DNA of 64,000 bases from Pachyseris speciosa (lineage: Eukaryota; Cnidaria; Anthozoa; Scleractinia; Pachyseridae). The DNA is taken from contig JAEMWC010000038.1 of NCBI GenBank assembly GCA_016490735.1, forward strand, positions 995,001-1,059,000. Direction: 5' to 3'. This document shows positions 32,647 through 44,235 of this stretch, piece by piece. The position numbers and the translations under genes were made by a program. Position 1 is the first letter of the stretch. Each line of letters opens with the position of its first letter. The notes under the pieces are model-generated. The model searched no databases. It was not told where the DNA came from and saw only the letters and a program-made list of their open reading frames with translations.

Positions 32647-33172
32647 TCTGCAGAATTTCTGCAGCATCTGATCATTGAGGGTGCTGCAGAATTTCTGTGG
32701 CATCTGGTCATTTAGGGGCTGCAAAATTTCTGTGGGATCTGGTCATTTAGGGGCTGCAGAATTTCTGCGGTATCTGGTCATTTAGGGGCTGCAGAATTTC
32801 TGCGGCATCTGGGCATTTAGGGGGTGCAGAATTTCTGCGGCATCTGGTCATTTAGGGAGGTGCAGAATTTCTGCAGCATCTGGTCATTTAGAGGATGCAG
32901 AATTTCTGCGGCATCTGGTCATTTAAGGGGTGCAGAATTTCTGCAGCATCTGGTCATTTTAATAAGGGGTGCAGAATTTCTGCGGCATCTCATCATTTTG
33001 GGGGGTGCAGAATTTCTGCGGCATCTGGTCATTTATAGGGGGTGCAGAATTTCTGCGGCATCTGGTCATTTTAATAGGGGGTGCAGAATTTCTGCGGCAT
33101 CTCATCATTTAGGGAGCTGCAGAATTTCTGCAGCATCTGATCATTTAGGGGGTGCAGAATTTCTGCGGCATC
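32647..33172. repeat. 35-bp minisatellite, about 15 copies, inverted relative of 25000-25478
   Basis: The unit GCAGAATTTCTGCGGCATCT + GGTCATTTAGGGG recurs at about 35-38 bp spacing. Reverse-complementing the 33-bp unit of the array at 25000 gives GCAGAATTTCTGCAGCATGG + GTCATTGGAGGCC, plainly the same ancestral sequence. This array is more diverged and has length variants (AATAAGGGG, ATAGGGGG inserts). Confidence 0.95.
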
Positions 33173-33966
33173 GACATCCACCTATCATCCTATGGTCCAC
33201 AGATTTTTTGTAGGATTCAACCCAAATGATTATCGTGACAGTGATGACATTCGATTTTCTCAGACATGCTCCACATTGCAGAAATAAATAAGTCCTTTTA
33301 GTTGATCCTTAAGAAACGTCCGTGAAAACACACTGATTTCAACGTTTCTTAAAAATCTGCCGACAAAAACCATAGATTTATCTTAAAAAAAGCTATTTTT
33401 GGAAAAAACACAAAATATTTTGGAAAGCGTTTTATGTCGACAGCTTACTGAACAAGAACGGAAGAAAAAAGAAGATATCAGCAACAGAAAGAAAATGTTG
33501 AACTAACTGCTACACCAAAGTAAAACCACATGTTTCGCTGAGATGATATAAAAGGGTTTGATGTATGCAGCCAATTCTTTCTTCTGCAGTAACGATGACA
33601 GCGTTGTTTCTTTACGAAGATGCGTTGCATTGTTCTGTTGGTAGCATATTATTTAGTGCTGTATTCAGTGATGGTTATTGTCACATGTACTTCAACACAT
33701 CACGCCGTGAGTTCATGTTAGACTCGAACTTTGATCAGAGAGCACGATGTTCCATATATTTCAACCAATTGATATGATACTGGTAACCGTAAGTGCGAGT
33801 GTGGATGTGAATATAATAACTGCAAACTGAGTGGTGTTAATTTAAGGAAGCCGGTACTGCGGTTTGCAGTCAACAAACTTAGCTTAGGTTTTGACTCGTA
33901 GTTGTTCGCAAGCCGGCTTAATTTAGGCCGCGATTCACAATGCGTTTGACAGCTTGCAGGTATTGG
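33173..33966. other. Unassigned, with a 40-bp match to 24480-24520
   Basis: 33403-33432 (AACACAAAATATTTTGGAAA core, within CTATTTTTGGAAAAAACAC and AAGCGTT) is the reverse complement of 24481-24515. A TATAAAAGGG word at 33547 is TATA-like, but no coding frame follows. Confidence 0.45.
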
Positions 33967-34500
33967 AACTCGAATCAAGCCATTCCGGCAACTGATGAGA
34001 TCCACAAGGGAGGATCGTAACCATGGTCTTGCCTATCATAAACTGGCATTAACAAAAGGAGGAAAAACTAAGCTCTCGCAACAGAAACTTCAGTCACAGA
34101 GCGGAGAGCGGAATCGATGACAAAAAACAGCCGTGACTAAAGCTATACGATCAATTCCAGTGCTGCATAGCTCTCTAAAAGCTACAGTACTAAAGAAAGG
34201 ATCGAAAGACAAAAAGCCGTGATAGAAGCACACCATCTTGCTGCAAATACAAATGGCCGGACCCGGCAAAACAAAAAATGCAAGACAGATTATTACACGG
34301 CTCAAAATCCTATTCTTACAAAGATAACTTGCTGTATTGTCTCTGGAAGCACTTAAATGAGCCGAGCCAAACCAAACTTAGATAAAATGCCTCAAAGGGC
34401 GTGAAACCACAGTCGCTAAACAGAAAACAACAAGGGTTCAAACAAACAGGCGTTGAAACTTGTCACCCAGAAATGACCTTTGAGATCAAGTATGCGACCT
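33967..34500 (+). repeat. Segment A: left flank of the macrosatellite, duplicated at 51597-52136
   Basis: The sequence AACTCGAATCAAGCCATTCC up to GATCAAGTATGCGACC is repeated almost base for base, with small indels, at 51597-52136. It ends where the array's first TTAA begins. Confidence 0.93.
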
Positions 34501-34504
34501 TTAA

Positions 34505-35514
34505 CTCGTTCTTGTCCGCCATTTTGTACGTGTTTTCCTGTAATTTTCGAGGGTTTGAGGTCAAATCGATCTAGTTATTCCATATAAGGGGTTACCACGG
34601 AGATCTCTCTGGTCCACAACATCGAAGGCTCTATCTTTCATGTCACGCTTGTCACGCTAGCTGTCGTTTATTTTTAAACGATCACTCAGCTACAACTCCG
34701 TACGTATTTAATTTATAAGGTGTTTTTCGAGCCATTTTCTACCTCAGAAGCCCTCTGCCTGGCATCATAAAGCTGGGTTGGTGGGTAAAGGCAATCCTCC
34801 GAAAGAAGACAGAGGTGGGAAGCAATTTCACACCAAGTTAGCCGCCGAAAGGTTTCGATCGAGTCATGGTGATTCACAAAGTGAAGTTGTGTCCCTAGTC
34901 ATTCTGTGAGTAGATTCCGGAACCTGGCATGGCAGTTTTGGCGAGTTTTGAGTTGTAAATAATGCAATCGGTGCAATAGTTTGCCAGCAGGAACGGGTGG
35001 CTCGACACTCATGAAAAATATCTGAAATGGAAATTGGCGGACTAACACGCGTCAGTTATCCAAGCATATCCCAGAATTCCATTGGGTCACAAATGCGAAC
35101 ATGTCAGACCAGTGAGAGCAACTGAAATCAAATAGCGCTAGCCAGGTCGGGCTAAGGAATTGAGCGGGCAAATTGGAACAGATTGCAAGAAGTTGAGTCG
35201 AAGTTTACTGCCAATATAGACTTTTAGCTTGAAGAGGGATTTTTTGTCTTCAAAACTTCAAAACAAAGTTGCTTATTTTTGGTGTTGTTCTAGAGCGTTT
35301 TTTGTTTTTTCAACAGAATAAACAGTCATATTCAAGGAAAATCGGTACTTTTAATACGTTTACAAAGTGACATGGTCTAAGAAACTCAGGATTTGGCAAT
35401 AATAATGGCTCATTTCAAACATAGTCCGGGATTTGGAAAAGTTACAGGTTTTCAAAGCACCGGTCTTCAGCGACCGGTAAATTGCAGAGCCGGACAAGAA
35501 AGAGTTAACAAAAA
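34505..35514. mobile_element. Module X (first copy): piggyBac-like MITE with TTAA flanks
   Basis: The ends are CTCGTTCTTGTCCG and, read inward on the other strand, CTCTTTCTTGTCCG: a 14-bp terminal inverted repeat with one mismatch. TTAA lies on both sides (34501-34504, 35515-35518). TTAA targets and short inverted ends are hallmarks of piggyBac-type elements. No transposase frame is present, so X is non-autonomous. A palindromic ACCGGT...ACCGGT pair lies near the right end (35458-35477). Confidence 0.75.
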
Positions 35515-35518
35515 ATAC

Positions 35519-36016
35519 TCTTCTTAGCTCCTTTTACTTTTTCAAACTGTGGACCCCGCAAACTGGAAGAAGTCACTAAAAATAGTATTTCTGCAAAAGC
35601 TTGTGAAATTCCAAGCAAACGACGGAGAGTTGGAGGGGGTGGGATACCTGCAACAGGCCTTAAGAGCTTGGTGCTGTAGCCAAGGGAAGTGTGGAAGCAA
35701 GAACACTGTGTATTTTTACCCTAACGCTAAACATATCACTAAAACTAACCCAGCCCTAACCCCAACCCTAACTTAACCCTAACCCTAGCCCTAGCCCTAA
35801 CCTAGCCCCAATCCCAACCCCAATTCTAACCCTAACCCTAACCTAACCTAACCTACCAATCTAGCCTTACTCCAATCCTCAGATCTTTAATCCTAAGGCC
35901 AAAACAACACCTCTTGCTCTAAAATCCTCATTATAAGCCTATGCTTAAGCTAAGCTTAGCCATCGCCTTCAGTATTTGGTGTAAAAGGTACTGGCCACGT
36001 GACCTAATTTTTTTCC
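35519..36016. repeat. Module Y (first copy): spacer with telomere-like CCCTAA tract
   Basis: Begins CAAAAAATACTCTTTTTAGC and ends CACGTGACCTAATTTTTTTCC, bounded by TTAA on both sides. From about 35719 to 35860 it is built from CCCTAA, CCCTAG, CCAACC and CCTAA words, a degenerate form of the animal telomere repeat. It lacks clear inverted ends of its own. Confidence 0.85.
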
Positions 36017-39000
36017 TTAACTCGTTCTTGTCCGCCATTTTGTACGTGTTTTCCTGTAATTTTCGAGGGTTTGAGGTCAAATCGATCTAGTTATTCCATA
36101 TAAGGGGTTACCACGGAGATCTCTCTGGTCCACAACATCGAAGGCTCTATCTTTCATGTCACGCTTGTCACGCTAGCTGTCGTTTATTTTTAAACGATCA
36201 CTCAGCTACAACTCCGTACGTATTTAATTTATAAGGGTGTTTTTCGAGCCATTTTCTACCTCAGAAGCCCTCTGCCTGGCATCATAAAGCTGGGTTGGTG
36301 GGTAAAGGCAATCCTCCGAAAGAAGACAGAGGTGGGAAGCAATTTCACACCAAGTTAGCCGCCGAAAGGTTTCGATCGAGTCATGGTGATTCACAAAGTG
36401 AAGTTGTGTCCCTAGTCATTCTGTGAGTAGATTCCGGAACCTGGCATGGCAGTTTTGGCGAGTTTTGAGTTGTAAATAATGCAATCGGTGCAATAGTTTG
36501 CCAGCAGGAACGGGTGGCTCGACACTCATGAAAAATATCTGAAATGGAAATTGGCGGACTAACACGCGTCAGTTATCCAAGCATATCCCAGAATTCCATT
36601 GGGTCACAAATGCGAACATGTCAGACCAGTGAGAGCAACTGAAATCAAATAGCGCTAGCCAGGTCGGGCTAAGGAATTGAGCGGGCAAATTGGAACAGAT
36701 TGCAAGAAGTTGAGTCGAAGTTTACTGCCAATATAGACTTTTAGCTTGAAGAGGGATTTTTTGTCTTCAAAACTTCAAAACAAAGTTGCTTATTTTTGGT
36801 GTTGTTCTAGAGCGTTTTTTGGTTTTTCAACAGAATAAACAGTCATATTCAAGGAAAATCGGTACTTTTAATACGTTTACAAAGTGACAAGGTCTAAGAA
36901 ACTCAGGATTTGGCAATAATAATGGCTCATTTCAAACATAGTCCGGGATTTGGAAAAGTTACAGGTTTTCAAAGCACCGGTCTTCAGCGACCGGTAAATT
37001 GCAGAGCCGGACAAGAAAGAGTTAACAAAAAATACTCTTTTTAGCTCCTTTTACTTTTTCAAACTGTGGACCCCGCAAACTGGAAGAAGTCACTAAAAAT
37101 AGTATTTCTGCAAAAGCTTGTGAAATTCCAAGCAAACGACGGAGAGTTGGAGGGGGTGGGATACCTGCAACAGGCCTTAAGAGCTTGGTGCTGTAGCCAA
37201 GGGAAGTGTGGAAGCAAGAACACTGTGTATTTTTACCCTAACGCTAAACATATCACTAAAACTAACCCCAGCCCTAACCCCAACCCTAACTTAACCCTAA
37301 CCCTAGCCCTAGCCCTAACCTAGCCCCAATCCCAACCCCAATTCTAACCCTAACCCTAACCTAACCTAACCTACCAATCTAGCCTTACTCCAATCCTCAG
37401 ATCTTTAATCCTAAGGCCAAAACAACACCTCTTGCTCTAAAATCCTCATTATAAGCCTATGCTTAAGCTAAGCTTAGCCATCGCCTTCAGTATTTGGTGT
37501 AAAAAGTACTGGCCACGTGACCTAATTTTTTTCCTTAACTCGTTCTTGTCCGCCATTTTGTACGTGTTTTCCTGTAATTTTCGAGGGTTTGAGGTCAAAT
37601 CGATCTAGTTATTCCATATAAGGGGTTACCACGGAGATCTCTCTGGTCCACAACATCGAAGGCTCTATCTTTCATGTCACGCTTGTCACGCTAGCTGTCG
37701 TTTATTTTTAAACGATCACTCAGCTACAACTCCGTACGTATTTAATTTATAAGGGTGTTTTTCGAGCCATTTTCTACCTCAGAAGCCCTCTGCCTGGCAT
37801 CATAAAGCTGGGTTGGTGGGTAAAGGCAATCCTCCGAAAGAAGACAGAGGTGGGAAGCAATTTCACACCAAGTTAGCCGCCGAAAGGTTTCGATCGAGTC
37901 ATGGTGATTCACAAAGTGAAGTTGTGTCCCTAGTCATTCTGTGAGTAGATTCCGGAACCTGGCATGGCAGTTTTGGCGAGTTTTGAGTTGTAAATAATGC
38001 AATCGGTGCAATAGTTTGCCAGCAGGAACGGGTGGCTCGACACTCATGAAAAATATCTGAAATGGAAATTGGCGGACTAACACGCGTCAGTTATCCAAGC
38101 ATATCCCAGAATTCCATTGGGTCACAAATGCGAACATGTCAGACCAGTGAGAGCAACTGAAATCAAATAGCGCTAGCCAGGTCGGGCTAAGGAATTGAGC
38201 GGGCAAATTGGAACAGATTGCAAGAAGTTGAGTCGAAGTTTACTGCCAATATAGACTTTTAGCTTGAAGAGGGATTTTTGTCTTCAAAACTTCAAAACAA
38301 AGTTGCTTATTTTTGGTGTTGTTCTAGAGCGTTTTTTGGTTTTTCAACAGAATAAACAGTCATATTCAAGGAAAATCGGTACTTTTAATACGTTTACAAA
38401 GTGACAAGGTCTAAGAAACTCAGGATTTGGCAATAATAATGGCTCATTTCAAACATAGTCCGGGATTTGGAAAAGTTACAGGTTTTCAAAGCACCGGTCT
38501 TCAGCGACCGGTAAATTGCAGAGCCGGACAAGAAAGAGTTAACAAAAAATACTCTTTTTAGCTCCTTTTACTTTTTCAAACTGTGGACCCCGCAAACTGG
38601 AAGAAGTCACTAAAAATAGTATTTCTGCAAAAGCTTGTGAAATTCCAAGCAAACGACGGAGAGTTGGAGGGGGTGGGATACCTGCAACAGGCCTTAAGAG
38701 CTTGGTGCTGTAGCCAAGGGAAGTGTGGAAGCAAGAACACTGTGTATTTTTACCCTAACGCTAAACATATCACTAAAACTAACCCCAGCCCTAACCCCAA
38801 CCCTAACTTAACCCTAACCCTAGCCCTAGCCCTAACCTAGCCCCAATCCCAACCCCAATTCTAACCCTAACCCTAACCTAACCTAACCTACCAATCTAGC
38901 CTTACTCCAATCCTCAGATCTTTAATCCTAAGGCCAAAACAACACCTCTTGCTCTAAAATCCTCATTATAAGCCTATGCTTAAGCTAAGCTTAGCCATCG

Positions 39001-42000
39001 CCTTCAGTATTTGGTGTAAAAGGTACTGGCCACGTGACCTAATTTTTTTCCTTAACTCGTTCTTGTCCGCCATTTTGTACGTGTTTTCCTGTAATTTTCG
39101 AGGGTTTGAGGTCAAATCGATCTAGTTATTCCATATAAGGGGTTACCACGGAGATCTCTCTGGTCCACAACATCGAAGGCTCTATCTTTCATGTCACGCT
39201 TGTCACGCTAGCTGTCGTTTATTTTTAAACGATCACTCAGCTACAACTCCGTACGTATTTAATTTATAAGGGTGTTTTTCGAGCCATTTTCTACCTCAGA
39301 AGCCCTCTGCCTGGCATCATAAAGCTGGGTTGGTGGGTAAAGGCAATCCTCCGAAAGAAGACAGAGGTGGGAAGCAATTTCACACCAAGTTAGCCGCCGA
39401 AAGGTTTCGATCGAGTCATGGTGATTCACAAAGTGAAGTTGTGTCCCTAGTCATTCTGTGAGTAGATTCCGGAACCTGGCATGGCAGTTTTGGCGAGTTT
39501 TGAGTTGTAAATAATGCAATCGGTGCAATAGTTTGCCAGCAGGAACGGGTGGCTCGACACTCATGAAAAATATCTGAAATGGAAATTGGCGGACTAACAC
39601 GCGTCAGTTATCCAAGCATATCCCAGAATTCCATTGGGTCACAAATGCGAACATGTCAGACCAGTGAGAGCAACTGAAATCAAATAGCGCTAGCCAGGTC
39701 GGGCTAAGGAATTGAGCGGGCAAATTGGAACAGATTGCAAGAAGTTGAGTCGAAGTTTACTGCCAATATAGACTTTTAGCTTGAAGAGGGATTTTTTGTC
39801 TTCAAAACTTCAAAACAAAGTTGCTTATTTTTGGTGTTGTTCTAGAGCGTTTTTTGGTTTTTCAACAGAATAAACAGTCATATTCAAGGAAAATCGGTAC
39901 TTTTAATACGTTTACAAAGTGACAAGGTCTAAGAAACTCAGGATTTGGCAATAATAATGGCTCATTTCAAACATAGTCCGGGATTTGGAAAAGTTACAGG
40001 TTTTCAAAGCACCGGTCTTCAGCGACCGGTAAATTGCAGAGCCGGACAAGAAAGAGTTAACAAAAAATACTCTTTTTAGCTCCTTTTACTTTTTCAAACT
40101 GTGGACCCCGCAAACTGGAAGAAGTCACTAAAAATAGTATTTCTGCAAAAGCTTGTGAAATTCCAAGCAAACGACGGAGAGTTGGAGGGGGTGGGATACC
40201 TGCAACAGGCCTTAAGAGCTTGGTGCTGTAGCCAAGGGAAGTGTGGAAGCAAGAACACTGTGTATTTTTACCCTAACGCTAAACATATCACTAAAACTAA
40301 CCCCAGCCCTAACCCAACCCTAACTTAACCCTAACCCTAGCCCTAGCCCTAACCTAGCCCCAATCCCAACCCCAATTCTAACCCTAACCCTAACCTAACC
40401 TAACCTACCAATCTAGCCTTACTCCAATCCTCAGATCTTTAATCCTAAGGCCAAAACAACACCTCTTGCTCTAAAATCCTCATTATAAGCCTATGCTTAA
40501 GCTAAGCTTAGCCATCGCCTTCAGTATTTGGTGTAAAAAGTACTGGCCACGTGACCTAATTTTTTTCCTTAACTCGTTCTTGTCCGCCATTTTGTACGTG
40601 TTTTCCTGTAATTTTCGAGGGTTTGAGGTCAAATCGATCTAGTTATTCCATATAAGGGGTTACCACGGAGATCTCTCTGGTCCACAACATCGAAGGCTCT
40701 ATCTTTCATGTCACGCTTGTCACGCTAGCTGTCGTTTATTTTTAAACGATCACTCAGCTACAACTCCGTACGTATTTAATTTATAAGGGTGTTTTTCGAG
40801 CCATTTTCTACCTCAGAAGCCCTCTGCCTGGCATCATAAAGCTGGGTTGGTGGGTAAAGGCAATCCTCCGAAAGAAGACAGAGGTGGGAAGCAATTTCAC
40901 ACCAAGTTAGCCGCCGAAAGGTTTCGATCGAGTCATGGTGATTCACAAAGTGAAGTTGTGTCCCTAGTCATTCTGTGAGTAGATTCCGGAACCTGGCATG
41001 GCAGTTTTGGCGAGTTTTGAGTTGTAAATAATGCAATCGGTGCAATAGTTTGCCAGCAGGAACGGGTGGCTCGACACTCATGAAAAATATCTGAAATGGA
41101 AATTGGCGGACTAACACGCGTCAGTTATCCAAGCATATCCCAGAATTCCATTGGGTCACAAATGCGAACATGTCAGACCAGTGAGAGCAACTGAAATCAA
41201 ATAGCGCTAGCCAGGTCGGGCTAAGGAATTGAGCGGGCAAATTGGAACAGATTGCAAGAAGTTGAGTCGAAGTTTACTGCCAATATAGACTTTTAGCTTG
41301 AAGAGGGATTTTTTGTCTTCAAAACTTCAAAACAAAGTTGCTTATTTTTGGTGTTGTTCTAGAGCGTTTTTTGGTTTTTCAACAGAATAAACAGTCATAT
41401 TCAAGGAAAATCGGTACTTTTAATACGTTTACAAAGTGACAAGGTCTAAGAAACTCAGGATTTGGCAATAATAATGGCTCATTTCAAACATAGTCCGGGA
41501 TTTGGAAAAGTTACAGGTTTTCAAAGCACCGGTCTTCAGCGACCGGTAAATTGCAGAGCCGGACAAGAAAGAGTTAACAAAAAATACTCTTTTTAGCTCC
41601 TTTTACTTTTTCAAACTGTGGACCCCGCAAACTGGAAGAAGTCACTAAAAATAGTATTTCTGCAAAAGCTTGTGAAATTCCAAGCAAACGACGGAGAGTT
41701 GGAGGGGGTGGGATACCTGCAACAGGCCTTAAGAGCTTGGTGCTGTAGCCAAGGGAAGTGTGGAAGCAAGAACACTGTGTATTTTTACCCTAACGCTAAA
41801 CATATCACTAAAACTAACCCCAGCCCTAACCCCAACCCTAACTTAACCCTAACCCTAGCCCTAGCCCTAACCTAGCCCCAATCCCAACCCCAATTCTAAC
41901 CCTAACCCTAACCTAACCTAACCTACCAATCTAGCCTTACTCCAATCCTCAGATCTTTAATCCTAAGGCCAAAACAACACCTCTTGCTCTAAAATCCTCA

Positions 42001-43288
42001 TTATAAGCCTATGCTTAAGCTAAGCTTAGCCATCGCCTTCAGTATTTGGTGTAAAAAGTACTGGCCACGTGACCTAATTTTTTTCCTTAACTCGTTCTTG
42101 TCCGCCATTTTGTACGTGTTTTCCTGTAATTTTCGAGGGTTTGAGGTCAAATCGATCTAGTTATTCCATATAAGGGGTTACCACGGAGATCTCTCTGGTC
42201 CACAACATCGAAGGCTCTATCTTTCATGTCACGCTTGTCACGCTAGCTGTCGTTTATTTTTAAACGATCACTCAGCTACAACTCCGTACGTATTTAATTT
42301 ATAAGGGTGTTTTTCGAGCCATTTTCTACCTCAGAAGCCCTCTGCCTGGCATCATAAAGCTGGGTTGGTGGGTAAAGGCAATCCTCCGAAAGAAGACAGA
42401 GGTGGGAAGCAATTTCACACCAAGTTAGCCGCCGAAAGGTTTCGATCGAGTCATGGTGATTCACAAAGTGAAGTTGTGTCCCTAGTCATTCTGTGAGTAG
42501 ATTCCGGAACCTGGCATGGCAGTTTTGGCGAGTTTTGAGTTGTAAATAATGCAATCGGTGCAATAGTTTGCCAGCAGGAACGGGTGGCTCGACACTCATG
42601 AAAAATATCTGAAATGGAAATTGGCGGACTAACACGCGTCAGTTATCCAAGCATATCCCAGAATTCCATTGGGTCACAAATGCGAACATGTCAGACCAGT
42701 GAGAGCAACTGAAATCAAATAGCGCTAGCCAGGTCGGGCTAAGGAATTGAGCGGGCAAATTGGAACAGATTGCAAGAAGTTGAGTCGAAGTTTACTGCCA
42801 ATATAGACTTTTAGCTTGAAGAGGGATTTTTTGTCTTCAAAACTTCAAAACAAAGTTGCTTATTTTTGGTGTTGTTCTAGAGCGTTTTTTTGGTTTTTCA
42901 ACAGAATAAACAGTCATATTCAAGGAAAATCGGTACTTTTAATACGTTTACAAAGTGACAAGGTCTAAGAAACTCAGGATTTGGCAATAATAATGGCTCA
43001 TTTCAAACATAGTCCGGGATTTGGAAAAGTTACAGGTTTTCAAAGCACCGGTCTTCAGCGACCGGTAAATTGCAGAGCCGGACAAGAAAGAGTTAACAAA
43101 AAATACTCTTTTTAGCTCCTTTTACTTTTTCAAACTGTGGACCCCGCAAACTGGAAGAAGTCACTAAAAATAGTATTTCTGCAAAAGCTTGTGAAATTCC
43201 AAGCAAACGACGGAGAGTTGGAGGGGTGGGATACCTGCAACAGGCCTTAAGAGCTTGGTGCTGTAGCCAAGGAAGTGTGGAAGCAAGA

Positions 43289-43377
43289 ACACTGTGTATT
43301 TTTACCCTAACGCTAAACATATCACTAAACTACTAACACTGTGTATTTTTACCCTAACGCTAAACATATCACTAAAA
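43289..43377. repeat. 46-bp internal duplication in unit 6
   Basis: AACACTGTGTATTTTTACCC through AACGCTAAACATATCACTAAA is present twice in a row, which lengthens this unit to about 1561 bp. Confidence 0.85.
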
Positions 43378-44209
43378 CTAACCCCAGCCTAACTCCAACC
43401 CTAACTTAACCCTAACCCTAGCCCTAGCCCTAACCTAGCCCCAATCCCAACCCCAATTCTAACCCTAACCCTAACCTAACCTAACCTACCAATCTATCCT
43501 TACTCCAATCCTCAGATCTTTAACCCTAAGGCCAAAACAACACCTCTTGCTCTAAAATTCCTCATTATAAGCTATGCTTAAGCTAAGCTTAGCCATCGCC
43601 TTCAGTATTTGGTGTAAAAGTACTGGCCACGTGACCTAATTTTTTCCTTAACTCGTTCTTGTCCGCCATTTTGTACGTGTTCCTGTAATTTTCGAGGTTT
43701 GAGGTCAAATCGATCTAGTTATTCCATATAAGGGTTACCACGGAGATCTCTCTGGTCCACAACATCGAAGGCTCTATCTTTCATGTCACACTTGTCACGC
43801 TAAGTCGTTTAATTTTAAACGATCACTCAGCTACAAACTCCGTACGTATTAATTTATAAGTGTGTTTTTCGAGCCATTTTCTACCTCAGAAGCCCTCTGC
43901 CTGGCATCATAAAGCTGGTTGGTGGGTAAAGGCAATCCTCCGAAAGAAGACAGAGGTGGGAAGCAATTTCACACCAAGTTAGCCGCCGAAAGGTTTCGAT
44001 CGAGTCATGGTGATTCACAAAGTGAAGTTTGTCCCTAGTCATTTCTGGAGTAGATTCCGGAACCTGGCATGGCAGTTTTGGCGAGTTTTGAGTTGTAAAA
44101 TAATGCAATCGGTGCAATAGTTTGCCAGTAGAAAAAGGGTGCTCAACACTCATGAAAAATATCTCAAATGGAAATTGGCGGACTAACACGCGTCAGTTAT
44201 CCCAAGCAT

Positions 44210-44235
44210 ATCCCAGAATTCCATTGGAACAGATT
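44210..44235. other. Deletion of about 86 bp in unit 7
   Basis: CAGAATTCCATTGG is followed directly by AACAG, so the stretch that elsewhere runs from GTCACAAATGCGAACATG to GCGGGCAAATTGG is missing. The same junction occurs in unit 9 near 47155-47170. The TTGG word at both breakpoints could have mediated the loss. Confidence 0.85.

Noticed and set aside
35549..41875. Five repeated 75-85-codon frames in Y modules
   Set aside because: They end in telomere-like sequence read as Asn-Pro/Leu-Thr runs, and recur only because the unit recurs.
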